This document shows, one piece after another, positions 1 to 12,398 of a stretch of DNA of 64,000 nucleotides. Within the stretch, counting starts at the first letter, position 1, and every line of letters begins with the position of its first letter. This DNA is from Limanda limanda (taxonomy: Eukaryota; Chordata; Actinopteri; Pleuronectiformes; Pleuronectidae): contig NW_026870565.1 of NCBI RefSeq assembly GCF_963576545.1, positions 40,579 to 104,578 of the forward strand, in the 5' to 3' direction. Below the pieces are notes generated by a model. That model was not told the origin of the DNA, did not search any database, and saw only the letters and a list, made by a program, of their open reading frames with translations. The position numbers and the translations under genes were made by a program.

Positions 1-1586
1 GCTTATCTCCCTGTTTCCAGCGCTTTTCTGACACTGGAACTGATATGTGATGAAAAAGTCAAAATGTTAACCATTGCTTCCAAAAAAGGCTTATCTCCCC
101 GTTTCCAGCTGTTTAGTGACATTTGGGATGATGTGTGATGAAAAATTCAAGAATTTAACCATTTCTTCCAAAAAAGGCTTATCTCCCTGTTTCCAGCGCT
201 TTTCTGACACTTGGGCTGATATGTGATGAAAAAGTCAGAAATCTATCAATGCTTCCAAAAAAAGGCTTATCTCCCCGTTTTCAGCTGTTTAGTGACATTT
301 GGGATGATGTGTGATGAAAAATTCAAGAATTTAACCTTTTCTTCCAATAAAAGCAGATCTCCCTGTTTCCAGCGCTTTTCTGACACTTTGGGCTGACATG
401 TGATGAAAAAGTCAGAAATCTTAATCAATGCTTCCAAAAAAGGCTTATCTCCCCGTTTCCAGCTGTTTAGTGACATTTGGGATGATGTGTGATGAAAAAT
501 TCAAGAATTTAACATTTCTTCCAAAAAAGGCTTATCTCCCTGTTTCCAGCGCTTTTCTGACACTTGGGCTGACATGTGATGAAAAAGTCAGAAATCTTAA
601 TCAATGCTTCCAAAAAAGGCTTATCTCCCCGTTTCCAGCTGTTTAGTGGACATTTGGGATGATGTGTGATGAAAAAATTCAAGAATTTTAACCTTTTCTT
701 CCAAAAAAAGGCAGATCTCCCTGTTTCCAGCGCTTTTCTGACACTGGAACTGATATGTGATGAAAAAGTCAAAATGTTAACCAATGCTTCCAAAAAAGGC
801 TTATCTCCCCGTTTCCAGCTGTTTAGTGACATTTGGGATGATGTGTGATGAAAAATTCAAGAATTTAACCATTTCTTCCAAAAAAGGCTTATCTCCCTGT
901 TTCCAGCGCTTTTCTGACACTTGGGCTGACATGTGATGAAAAAGTCAGAATCTTAATCAATGCTTCCAAAAAAGGCTTATCTCCCCCGTTTCCAGCTGTT
1001 TAGTGACATTTGGGATGATGTGTGATGAAAAATTCAAGAATTTAACCTTTTCTTCCAAAAAAGGCAGATCTCCCTGTTTCCAGCGCTTTTCTGACACTGG
1101 AACTGATATGTGATGAAAAAGTCAAAATGTTAACCATTGCTTCCAAAAAAGGCTTATCTCCCCGTTTCCAGCTGTTTAGTGACATTTGGGATGATGTGTG
1201 ATGAAAAATTCAAGATTTAACCATTTCTTCCAAAAAAGGCTTATCTCCTGTTTCCAGCGCTTTTCTGACACTTGGGCTGACATGTGATGAAAAAGTCAGA
1301 AATCTTAATCAATGCTTCCAAAAAAGGCTTATCTCCCCGTTTCCAGCTGTTTAGTGACATTTGGGTTAGTGTGATGAAAATTCAAGAATTAACCATTTCT
1401 TCCAAAAAAGGCTTATCTCCCTGTTTCCAGCACTTTTCTGACACTGGAGCTGATATGTGATGAAAAAGTCAGAAATCTTAATCAATGCTTCCAAAAAAGG
1501 CTTATCTCCCCGTTTCCAGCTGTTTAGTGACATTTGGGATGATGTGTGATGAAAAATTCAAGAATTTAACATTTCTTCCAAAAAAA

Positions 1587-3542
1587 GGCTTATCTCCCCC
1601 GTTTCCAGCTGTTTAGGTGACATTTGGGATGATGTGTGATGAAAAAATTCAAGAATTTTAACCTTTTCTTCCAAAAAAAGGCAGATCTCCCTGTTTCCAG
1701 CGCTTTTCTGACACTGGAGCTGATATGTGATGAAAAAGTCAAAATGTTAACCCTTGCTTCCAAAAAAGGCTTATTCTCCCCATTTCCAGCTGTTTAGTGA
1801 CATTTGGGATGATGTGTGATGAAAAATTCAAGAAATTTAACCTTTTCTTCCAAAAAAGGCAGATCTCCCTGTTTCCAGCGCTTTTCTGACACTTGGGCTG
1901 ATATGTGATGAAAAAGTCAGAAATCTTAATCAATGCTTCCAAAAAAGGCTTATCTCCCCGTTTCCAGCTGTTTAGTGACATTTGGGATGATGTGTGATGA
2001 AAAATTCAAGAATTTAACCATTTCTTCCAAAAAAGGCTTATCTCCCTGTTTCCAGCGCTTTTCTGACACTTGGGCTGACATGTGATGAAAAAGTCAGAAA
2101 TCTTAATCAATGCTTCCAAAAAAGGCTTATCTCCCCGTTTCCAGCTGTTTAGTGACATTTGGGATGATGTGTGATGAAAAATTCAAGAATTTAACCTTTT
2201 CTTCCAAAAAAGGCAGATCTCCCTGTTTTCCAGCGCTTTTTCTGACACTTGGGCTGATATGTGATGAAAAAGTCAGAAATCTTAATCAATGCTTCCAAAA
2301 AAGGCTTATCTCCCATTTCCAGCTGTTTAGTGACATTTGGGATGATGTTTGATGAAAAATTCAAGAATTTAACCATTTCTTCCAAAAAAAGGCTTATCTC
2401 CCTGTTTTCCAGCGCTTTTCTGACACTTGGGCTGACATGTGATGAAAAAGTCAGAAATCTTAATCAATGCTTCCAAAAAAGGCTTATCTCCCCGTTCCAG
2501 CTGTTTAGTGACATTTGGGATGATGTGTGATGAAAAATTCAAGAATTTAACCATTTCTTCCAAAAAAGGCTTATCTCCCTGTTCCAGCGCTTTTCTGACA
2601 CTTGGGCTGACATGTGACGAAAAAGTCAGAAATCTTAATCAATGCTTCCAAAAAAGGCTTATCTCCCCGTTTCCAGCTGTTTAGTGGACATTTGGGATGA
2701 TGTGTGATGAAAAAATTCAAGAATTTAACCTTTTCTTCCAAAAAAAGGCAGATCTCCCTGTTTCCAGCGCCTTTTTTCTGACACTGGAGGCTGAATATGT
2801 GATGAAAAAGTCAAAATGTTAACCATTGCTTCCAAAAAAGGCTTATCTCCCCATTTCCAGCTGTTTAGTGACATTTTGGGATGATGTGTGATGAAGAATT
2901 CAAGAATTTAACCATTTCTTCCAAAAAAGGCTTATCTCCCTGTTTCCAGCGCTTTCTGACACTTGGGCTGACATGTGATGAAAAGTCAGAAATCTTAATC
3001 AATGCTTCCAAAAAAGGCTTATCTCCCCGTTTCAGCTGTTTAGTGACATTTGGGATGATGTGTGATGAAAATTCAAGAATTTAACCTTTTCTTCCAAAAA
3101 AAGGCAGATCTCCCTGTTTCCAGCACTTTCTGACACTTGGCTGATATGTGATGAAAAAGTCAGAAATCTTAATCAATGCTTCCAAAAAAAGGCTTATCTC
3201 CCCGTTTTCCAGCTGTTTAGTGACATTTGGGATGATGTGTGATGAAAAATTCAAGAATTTAACCATTTCTTCCAAAAAAGGCTTATCTCCCTGTTTCCAG
3301 CGCTTTTCTGACACTTGGGGCTGACATGTGATGAAAAAGTCAGAAATCTTAATCATGCTTCCAAAAAGGCTTATCTCCCCGTTTCCAGCTGTTTAGTGAC
3401 ATTTGGGATGATGTGTGATGAAAAATTCAAGAATTTAACCTTTTCTTCCAAAAAAAGGCAGATCTCCCTGTTTCCAGCGCTTTCTGACACTGGAGCTGAT
3501 ATGTGTTGAAAAGTCAAATGTTAACCAATTGCTTCCAAAAAA
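1587..3542 (+). repeat. ~1950 bp higher-order block, copy 1 (noisy)
   Basis: Opens with an alpha-alpha slip and then runs S, R, P, R, P, P(gacga), S, P, R(cac), P, S(tgttg), with an alpha between each beta. Length is 1956 bp with several one-base indels. Same order and markers as 7173-9122, offset about 5586 bp (31.5 dimers). Confidence 0.85.
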
Positions 3543-5046
3543 GGCTTATCTCCCCATTTCCAGCTGTTTAGTGACATTTGGGATGATGTGTGATGAAAAA
3601 TTCAAGAATTTAACCTTTTCTTCCAAAAAAAGGCAGATCTCCCTGTTTCCAGCGCTTTCTGACACTTGGCTGATATGTGATGAAAAAGTCAGAAATCTTA
3701 ATCAATGCTTCCAAAAAAGGCTTATCTCCCCGTTTTCCAGCTGTTTAGTGACATTTGGGATGATGTGTGATGAAAATTCAAGAATTTAACCATTTCTTCC
3801 AAAAAAAGGCTTATCTCCCTGTTTCCAGCGCTTTTCTGACACTTGGGCTGACATGTGATGAAAAAGTCAGAAATCTTAATCAATGCTTCCAAAAAAGGCT
3901 TATCTCCCCGTTTTCCAGCTGTTTAGTGACATTTGGATGATGTGTGATGAAGAATTCAAGAATTTAACCTTTTCTTCCAAAAAAAGGCAGATCTCCCTGT
4001 TTCCAGCGCTTTCTGACACTTGGGCTGACATGTGATGAAAAAGTCAGAAATCTTAATCAATGCTTTCCAAAAAAGGCTTATCTCCCCGTTCCAGCTGTTT
4101 AGTGACATTTGGGATGATGTGTGATGAAAATTCAAGAATTAACCATTCTTCCAAAAAAGGCTTATCTCCCTGTTTCCAGCGCTTTTCTGACACTTGGGCT
4201 GACATGTGATGAAAAAGTCAGAAATCTTAATCAATGCTTCCAAAAAAGGCTTATCTCCCCGTTTCCAGCTGTTTAGTGACATTTGGGATGATGTGTGATG
4301 AAAAATTCAAGAATTTAACCTTTTCTTCCAAAAAAAGGCAGATCTCCCTGTTTCCAGCGCTTTTCTGACACTGGAACTGATATGTGATGAAAAAGTCAAA
4401 ATGTTAACCATTGCTTCCAAAAAAGGCTTATCTCCCCGTTTCCAGCTGTTTAGTGACATTTGGATGATGTGTGATGAAAATTCAAGAATTTAACCATTTC
4501 TTCCAAAAAAGGCTTATCTCCCTGTTTCCAGCGCTTTTCTGACACTTGGGCTGATATGTGATGAAAAAGTCAGGAAATCTTAATCAATGCTTCCAAAAAA
4601 GGCTTAATCTCCCCGTTTTCAGCTGTTTAGTGACATTTGGGATGATGTGTGATGAAAAATTCAAGAATTTAACCTTTTCTTCCAATAAAAGGCAGATCTC
4701 CCTGTTTCCCAGCGCTTTTCTGACACTTGGGCTGACATGTGATGAAAAAGTCAGAAATCTTAATCAATGCTTCCAAAAAAGGCTTATCTCCCCGTTTCCA
4801 GCTGTTTAGTGACATTTGGGATGATGTGGTGATGAAAAATTCAAGAATTTAACCATTTCTTCCAAAAAAAGGCTTATCTCCCTGTTTCCAGCGCTTTTCT
4901 GACACTTGGGCTGACATGTGATGAAAAAGTCAGAAATCTTAATCAATGCTTCCAAAAAAGGCTTATCTCCCCGTTTCCAGCTGTTTAGTGACATTTGGGA
5001 TGATGTGTGATGAAAAATTCAAGATTTAACCATTTCTTCCAAAAAA

Positions 5047-6017
5047 GGCTTATCTCCCGTTCCAGCTGTTTAGTGACATTTGGGATGATGTGTGATGAAA
5101 AATTCAAGAATTTAACCTTTTCTTCCAAAAAAAAGGCAGATCTCCCTGTTTCCAGCGCTTTTCTGACACTGGAGCTGATATGTGATGAAAAAGTCAAATG
5201 TTAACCATTGCTTCCAAAAAAGGCTTATCTCCCATTTCCAGCTGTTTAGTGACATTTGGGATGATGTGTGATGAAAAATTCAAGAATTTAACCTTTTCTT
5301 CCAAAAAAAGGCAGATCTCCCTGTTCCAGCGCTTTTCTGACACTTGGGCTGATATGTGATGGAAAAAGTCAGAAATCTTAATCAATGCTTCCAAAAAAGG
5401 CTTATCTCCCCGTTTCCAGCTGTTTAGTGACATTTGGGATGATGTGTGATGAAAAAATTCAAGAATTTAACCATTTCTTCCAAAAAGGCTTATCTCCCTG
5501 TTTCCAGCGCTTTTCTGACACTTGGGCTGACATGTGATGAAAAAGTCAGAAATCTTAATCAATGCTTCCAAAAAAGGCTTATCTCCCCGTTTCCAGCTGT
5601 TTAGTGACATTTGGGATGATGTGTGATGAAAATTCAAGAATTTAACCTTTTCTTCCAAAAAAAGGCAGATCTCCCTGTTTCCAGCGCTTTTCTGACACTT
5701 GGGGCTGATATGTGATGAAAAAGTCAGAAATCTTAATCAATGCTTCCAAAAAAGGCTTATCTCCCCGTTTCCAGCTGTTTAGTGACATTTGGGATGATGT
5801 TTGATGAAAAATTCAAGAATTTAACCATTTCTTCCAAAAAGGCTTATCTCCCTGTTTCCAGCGCTTTTCTGACACTTGGGCTGACATGTGATGAAAAAGT
5901 CAGAAATCTTATCAATGCTTCCAAAAAAGGCTTATCTCCCCGTTTTCCCAGCTGTTTAGTGACATTTGGGATGATGTGTGATGAAAAATTCAAGAATTTA
6001 ACATTTCTTCCAAAAAA
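5047..6017 (+). repeat. Short block between two alpha-alpha slips
   Basis: Opens with an alpha-alpha slip at 5046/5047, runs S, R, P, R, P, and ends at another slip at 6017/6018. It looks like the first half of the ~1950 bp block, cut off by a second register change. The stretch is indel-rich, so its exact length is uncertain. Confidence 0.75.
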
Positions 6018-7172
6018 GCTTATCTCCCCGTTTCCAGCTGTTTAGTGACATTTGGGATGATGTGTGATGAAAAATTCAAGAATTTAACCTTTTCTTCCAA
6101 AAAAAGGCAGATCTCCCTGTTTCCAGCGCTTTTCTGACACTGGAGCTGATATGTGATGAAAAAGTCAAAATGTTAACCATTGCTTCCAAAAAAGGCTTAT
6201 CTCCCCATTTCCAGCTGTTTAGTGACATTTGGGATGATGTGTGATGAAAAATTCAAGAATTTAACCTTTTTCTTCCAAAAAAAGGCAGATCTCCCTGTTT
6301 CCAGCGCTTTTCTGACACTTGGGCTGATATGTGATGAAAAAGTCAGAAATCTTAATCAATGCTTCCAAAAAAGGCTTATCTCCCCGTTTTTCAGCTGTTT
6401 AGTGACATTTGGGATGATGTGTGATGAAAAATTCAAGAATTTAACCTTTTCTTCCAATAAAGGGCAGATCTCCCTGTTTCCAGCGCTTTTCTGACACTTG
6501 GGCTGATATGTGATGAAAAAGTCAGAAATCTTAATCAATGCTTCCAAAAAAGGCTTATCTCCCCGTTTCCAGCTGTTTAGTGACATTTGGGATGATGTGT
6601 GATGAAAAATTCAAGATTTAACCTTTTCTTCCAAAAAAGGCAGATCTCCCTGTTTCCAGCGCTTTTCTGACACTGGAACTGATATGTGATGAAAAAGTCA
6701 AAATGTTAACCATTGCTTCCAAAAAAGGCTTATCTCCCCGTTTCCAGCTGTTTTAGTGACATTTGGGATGATGTGTGATGAAAAATTCAAGAATTTAACC
6801 ATTTCTTCCAAAAAAGGCTTATCTCCCTGTTTCCAGCGCTTTCTGACACTTGGGCTGACATGTGATGAAAAAGTCAGAAATCTTAATCAATGCTTCCAAA
6901 AAAGGCTTATCTCCCCGTTTCCAGCTGTTTAGTGACATTTGGGATGATGTGTGATGAAAAATTCAAGAATTTAACCATTTCTTCCAAAAAAGGCTTATCT
7001 CCCTGTTTTCCAGCACTTTTTCTGACACTGGAGCTGATATGTGATGAAAAAGTCAGAAATCTTAATCAATGCTTCCAAAAAAGGCTTATCTCCCCCGTTT
7101 CCAGCTGTTTAGTGACATTTGGGATGATGTGTGATGAAAAATTCAAGAATTTAACCATTTCTTCCAAAAAAA
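6018..7172 (+). repeat. Block from slip at 6018 to slip at 7173
   Basis: Begins with an alpha-alpha slip (one g missing in the unit start), then S, R, R*, Q, P and T before the next slip. The order differs from the neighbouring blocks. No unique sequence is present. Confidence 0.7.
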
Positions 7173-8856
7173 GGCTTATCTCCCCGTTTCCAGCTGTTTA
7201 GTGACATTTGGGATGATGTGTGATGAAAAATTCAAGAATTTAACCTTTTCTTCCAAAAAAAGGCAGATCTCCCTGTTTCCAGCGCTTTTCTGACACTGGA
7301 GCTGATATGTGATGAAAAAGTCAAAATGTTAACCATTGCTTCCAAAAAAGGCTTATCTCCCCATTTCCAGCTGTTTAGTGACATTTGGGATGATGTGTGA
7401 TGAAAAATTCAAGAATTTAACCTTTTCTTCCAAAAAAAGGCAGATCTCCCTGTTCCAGCGCTTTTCTGACACTTGGGCTGATATGTGATGAAAAAGTCAG
7501 AAATCTTAATCAATGCTTCCAAAAAAGGCTTATCTCCCCGTTTCCAGCTGTTTAGTGACATTTGGGATGATGTGTGATGAAAAATTCAAGAATTTAACCA
7601 TTTCTTCCAAAAAGGCTTATCTCCCTGTTTCCAGCGCTTTTCTGACACTTGGGCTGACATGTGATGAAAAAGTCAGAAATCTTAATCAATGCTTCCAAAA
7701 AAGGCTTATCTCCCCGTTTCCAGCTGTTTAGTGACATTTGGGATGATGTGTGATGAAAAATTCAAGAATTTAACCTTTTCTTCCAAAAAAAGGCAGATCT
7801 CCCTGTTTCCAGCGCTTTTCTGACACTTGGGCTGATATGTGATGAAAAAGTCAGAAATCTTAATCAATGCTTCCAAAAAAGGCTTATCTCCCCGTTTCCA
7901 GCTGTTTAGTGACATTTGGGATGATGTTTGATGAAAAATTCAAGAATTTAACCATTTCTTCCAAAAAAAGGCTTATCTCCCTGTTTCCAGCGCTTTTCTG
8001 ACACTTGGGCTGACATGTGATGAAAAAGTCAGAAATCTTAATCAATGCTTCCAAAAAAGGCTTATCTCCCCGTTTCCAGCTGTTTAGTGACATTTGGGAT
8101 GATGTGTGATGAAAAATTCAAGAATTTAACCATTTCTTCCAAAAAAGGCTTATCTCCCTGTTTCCAGCGCTTTTCTGACACTTGGGCTGACATGTGACGA
8201 AAAAGTCAGAAATCTTAATCAATGCTTCCAAAAAAGGCTTATCTCCCCGTTTCCAGCTGTTTAGTGACATTTGGGATGATGTGTGATGAAAAATTCAAGA
8301 ATTTAACCTTTTCTTCCAAAAAAAGGCAGATCTCCCTGTTTCCAGCGCTTTTCTGACACTGGAGCTGATATGTGATGAAAAAGTCAAAATGTTAACCATT
8401 GCTTCCAAAAAAGGCTTATCTCCCCATTTTCCAGCTGTTTAGTGACATTTGGGATGATGTGTGATGAAGAATTCAAGAATTTAACCATTTCTTCCAAAAA
8501 AGGCTTATCTCCCTGTTTCCAGCGCTTTTCTGACACTTGGGCTGACATGTGATGAAAAAGTCAGAAATCTTAATCAATGCTTCCAAAAAAGGCTTATCTC
8601 CCCGTTTTCAGCTGTTTAGTGACATTTGGGATGATGTGTGATGAAAAATTCAAGAATTTAACCTTTTCTTCCAAAAAAAGGCAGATCTCCCTGTTTCCAG
8701 CACTTTTCTGACACTTGGGCTGATATGTGATGAAAAAGTCAGAAATCTTAATCAATGCTTCCAAAAAAGGCTTATCTCCCCGTTTCCAGCTGTTTAGTGA
8801 CATTTGGGATGATGTGTGATGAAAAATTCAAGAATTTAACCATTTCTTCCAAAAAA

Positions 8857-8945
8857 GGCTTATCTCCCTGTTTCCAGCGCTTTTCTGACACTTGGGCTGA
8901 CATGTGATGAAAAAGTCAGAAATCTTAATCAATGCTTCCAAAAAA
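8857..8945 (+). repeat. Representative beta half, subtype P
   Basis: 89 bp; starts ggcttatctccctg, then cttgggctgacatg and agaaatcttaatcaatgc. It is the commonest beta subtype. A sub-variant with gacgaaaaag instead of gatgaaaaag marks one fixed place in the ~1950 bp block (for example near 13425, 16881, 29202 and 40902). Confidence 0.93.
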
Positions 8946-9034
8946 GGCTTATCTCCCCGTTTCCAGCTGTTTAGTGACATTTGGGATGATGTGTGATGAA
9001 AAATTCAAGAATTTAACCTTTTCTTCCAAAAAAA
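8946..9034 (+). repeat. Representative alpha half-monomer
   Basis: A clean example, 89 bp. It contains cccgtttccagctg, gtgacatttggg, atgatgtgtgatg and the dyad aaattc-aa-gaattt at 9001-9014. This copy has the ccttttcttcc plus seven-A ending that goes with a following ggcagatct beta. The other common form ends ccatttcttcc plus six A (88 bp) and precedes ggcttatct betas. Minor alpha variants are ccccatttcc (usually after S), gttttcagctg (usually before R* or V), gaagaattc (creates an EcoRI site) and gtttgatg. Confidence 0.95.
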
Positions 9035-9122
9035 GGCAGATCTCCCTGTTTCCAGCGCTTTTCTGACACTGGAGCTGATATGTGTTGAAAAAGTCAAAAT
9101 GTTAACCATTGCTTCCAAAAAA
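9035..9122 (+). repeat. Representative beta half, subtype S (tgttg variant)
   Basis: 88 bp; starts ggcagatctccctg, then cactggagctgatatg and caaaatgttaaccattgc. It is usually followed by an alpha with ccccatttcc. This copy has gatatgtgttg instead of gatatgtgatg, a variant that closes the ~1950 bp block and recurs near 3505, 14310, 30530, 35850, 38155 and 41790. Confidence 0.92.
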
Positions 9123-9211
9123 GGCTTATCTCCCCATTTCCAGCTGTTTAGTGACATTTGGGATGATGTGTGATGAAGAATTCAAGAATTTAACCTTTTC
9201 TTCCAAAAAAA

Positions 9212-9300
9212 GGCAGATCTCCCTGTTTCCAGCGCTTTTCTGACACTTGGGCTGACATGTGATGAAAAAGTCAGAAATCTTAATCAATGCTTCCAAAAAA
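9212..9300 (+). repeat. Representative beta half, subtype V
   Basis: 89 bp; starts ggcagatctccctg but has the P-type cttgggctgacatg and agaaatct tail, so it looks like an R/P chimera. It follows an alpha carrying gaagaattc here, or one ending caataaaa elsewhere (for example near 9920, 15500 and 18080). Confidence 0.9.
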
Positions 9301-9566
9301 GGCTTATCTCCCCGTTTCCAGCTGTTTAGTGACATTTGGGATGATGTGTGATGAAAAATTCAAGAATTTAACCATTTCTTCCAAAAAAGGCTTATCTCCC
9401 TGTTTCCAGCGCTTTTCTGACACTTGGGCTGACATGTGATGAAAAAGTCAGAAATCTTAATCAATGCTTCCAAAAAAGGCTTATCTCCCCGTTTCCAGCT
9501 GTTTAGTGACATTTGGGATGATGTGTGATGAAAAATTCAAGAATTTAACCTTTTCTTCCAAAAAAA

Positions 9567-9654
9567 GGCAGATCTCCCTGTTTCCAGCGCTTTTCTGACA
9601 CTGGAACTGATATGTGATGAAAAAGTCAAAATGTTAACCATTGCTTCCAAAAAA
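9567..9654 (+). repeat. Representative beta half, subtype Q
   Basis: 88 bp; starts ggcagatctccctg, then cactggaactgatatg and caaaatgttaaccattgc. Its last third (gttaaccattgcttcc) is closer to alpha (tttaaccatttcttcc, 2 differences in 16) than to subtype P (cttaatcaatgcttcc). It carries an HpaI site (gttaac) and a BglII site (agatct). Confidence 0.93.
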
Positions 9655-12221
9655 GGCTTATCTCCCCGTTTCCAGCTGTTTAGTGACATTTGGGATGATG
9701 TGTGATGAAAAATTCAAGAATTTAACCATTTCTTCCAAAAAAGGCTTATCTCCCTGTTTCCAGCGCTTTTCTGACACTTGGGCTGATATGTGATGAAAAA
9801 GTCAGAAATCTTAATCAATGCTTCCAAAAAAGGCTTATCTCCCCGTTTTCAGCTGTTTAGTGACATTTGGGATGATGTGTGATGAAAAATTCAAGAATTT
9901 AACCTTTTCTTCCAATAAAAGGCAGATCTCCCTGTTTCCAGCGCTTTTCTGACACTTGGGCTGACATGTGATGAAAAAGTCAGAAATCTTAATCAATGCT
10001 TCCAAAAAAGGCTTATCTCCCCGTTTCCAGCTGTTTAGTGACATTTGGGATGATGTGTGATGAAAAATTCAAGAATTTAACCATTTCTTCAAAAAAAGGC
10101 TTATCTCCCTGTTTCCAGCGCTTTTCTGACACTTGGGCTGACATGTGATGAAAAAGTCAGAAATCTTAATCAATGCTTCCAAAAAAGGCTTATCTCCCCG
10201 TTTCCAGCTGTTTAGTGACATTTGGGATGATGTGTGATGAAAAATTCAAGAATTTAACCTTTTCTTCCAAAAAAAGGCAGATCTCCCTGTTTCCAGCGCT
10301 TTTCTGACACTGGAACTGATATGTGATGAAAAAGTCAAAATGTTAACCATTGCTTCCAAAAAAGGCTTATCTCCCCGTTTCCAGCTGTTTAGTGACATTT
10401 GGGATGATGTGTGATGAAAAATTCAAGAATTTAACCATTTCTTCCAAAAAAGGCTTATCTCCCTGTTTCCAGCGCTTTTCTGACACTTGGGCTGACATGT
10501 GATGAAAAAGTCAGAAATCTTAATCAATGCTTCCAAAAAAGGCTTATCTCCCCGTTTCCAGCTGTTTAGTGACATTTGGGATGATGTGTGATGAAAAATT
10601 CAAGAATTTAACCTTTTCTTCCAAAAAAAGGCAGATCTCCCTGTTTCCAGCGCTTTTCTGACACTGGAACTGATATGTGATGAAAAAGTCAAAATGTTAA
10701 CCATTGCTTCCAAAAAAGGCTTATCTCCCCGTTTCCAGCTGTTTAGTGACATTTGGGATGATGTGTGATGAAAAATTCAAGAATTTAACCATTTCTTCCA
10801 AAAAAGGCTTATCTCCCTGTTTCCAGCGCTTTTCTGACACTGGAACTGATATGTGATGAAAAAGTCAAAATGTTAACCATTGCTTCCAAAAAAGGCTTAT
10901 CTCCCCGTTTCCAGCTGTTTAGTGACATTTGGGATGATGTGTGATGAAAAATTCAAGAATTTAACCATTTCTTCCAAAAAAGGCTTATCTCCCTGTTTCC
11001 AGCGCTTTTCTGACACTTGGGCTGATATGTGATGAAAAAGTCAGAAATCTTAATCAATGCTTCCAAAAAAGGCTTATCTCCCCGTTTTCAGCTGTTTAGT
11101 GACATTTGGGATGATGTGTGATGAAAAATTCAAGAATTTAACCTTTTCTTCCAATAAAAGGCAGATCTCCCTGTTTCCAGCGCTTTTCTGACACTTGGGC
11201 TGACATGTGATGAAAAAGTCAGAAATCTTAATCAATGCTTCCAAAAAAGGCTTATCTCCCCGTTTCCAGCTGTTTAGTGACATTTGGGATGATGTGTGAT
11301 GAAAAATTCAAGAATTTAACCATTTCTTCCAAAAAAGGCTTATCTCCCTGTTTCCAGCGCTTTTCTGACACTTGGGCTGACATGTGATGAAAAAGTCAGA
11401 AATCTTAATCAATGCTTCCAAAAAAGGCTTATCTCCCCGTTTCCAGCTGTTTAGTGACATTTGGGATGATGTGTGATGAAAAATTCAAGAATTTAACCTT
11501 TTCTTCCAAAAAAAGGCAGATCTCCCTGTTTCCAGCGCTTTTCTGACACTGGAACTGATATGTGATGAAAAAGTCAAAATGTTAACCATTGCTTCCAAAA
11601 AAGGCTTATCTCCCCGTTTCCAGCTGTTTAGTGACATTTGGGATGATGTGTGATGAAAAATTCAAGAATTTAACCATTTCTTCCAAAAAAGGCTTATCTC
11701 CCTGTTTCCAGCGCTTTTCTGACACTTGGGCTGACATGTGATGAAAAAGTCAGAAATCTTAATCAATGCTTCCAAAAAAGGCTTATCTCCCCGTTTCCAG
11801 CTGTTTAGTGACATTTGGGATGATGTGTGATGAAAAATTCAAGAATTTAACCTTTTCTTCCAAAAAAAGGCAGATCTCCCTGTTTCCAGCGCTTTTCTGA
11901 CACTGGAACTGATATGTGATGAAAAAGTCAAAATGTTAACCATTGCTTCCAAAAAAGGCTTATCTCCCCGTTTCCAGCTGTTTAGTGACATTTGGGATGA
12001 TGTGTGATGAAAAATTCAAGAATTTAACCATTTCTTCCAAAAAAGGCTTATCTCCCTGTTTCCAGCGCTTTTCTGACACTTGGGCTGACATGTGATGAAA
12101 AAGTCAGAAATCTTAATCAATGCTTCCAAAAAAGGCTTATCTCCCCGTTTCCAGCTGTTTAGTGACATTTGGGATGATGTGTGATGAAAAATTCAAGAAT
12201 TTAACCATTTCTTCCAAAAAA

Positions 12222-12310
12222 GGCTTATCTCCCTGTTTCCAGCACTTTTCTGACACTGGAGCTGATATGTGATGAAAAAGTCAGAAATCTTAATCAATGC
12301 TTCCAAAAAA
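12222..12310 (+). repeat. Representative beta half, subtype T
   Basis: 89 bp; starts ggcttatctccctg, has ccagcactttt, then cactggagctgatatg with the P/R-type tail agaaatcttaatc. It joins the middle of S to the ends of P. It sits one alpha before the alpha-alpha slips near 1587, 7173, 12399, 28177 and 39876, and is missing before the slip at 15856. Confidence 0.92.
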
Positions 12311-12398
12311 GGCTTATCTCCCCGTTTCCAGCTGTTTAGTGACATTTGGGATGATGTGTGATGAAAAATTCAAGAATTTAACCATTTCTTCCAAAAAA

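Larger units (their letters stand above)
7173..9122 (+). repeat. ~1950 bp higher-order block, copy 2
   Basis: Alpha-alpha slip at 7172/7173, then S, R, P, R, P, P(gacga near 8197), S, P, R(cac), P, S(tgttg). 1950 bp, i.e. 11 dimers, the first of which is alpha+S. It is followed directly by the gaagaattc alpha and subtype V, whereas copies 3 and 6 have R and P in between. Confidence 0.88.

Noticed and set aside
1..7460. Numerous one-base insertions and deletions as biological variants
   Set aside because: They fall mostly in homopolymer runs, are not shared between duplicate blocks, and stop near 7460. Sequencing or consensus error is the simpler reading.
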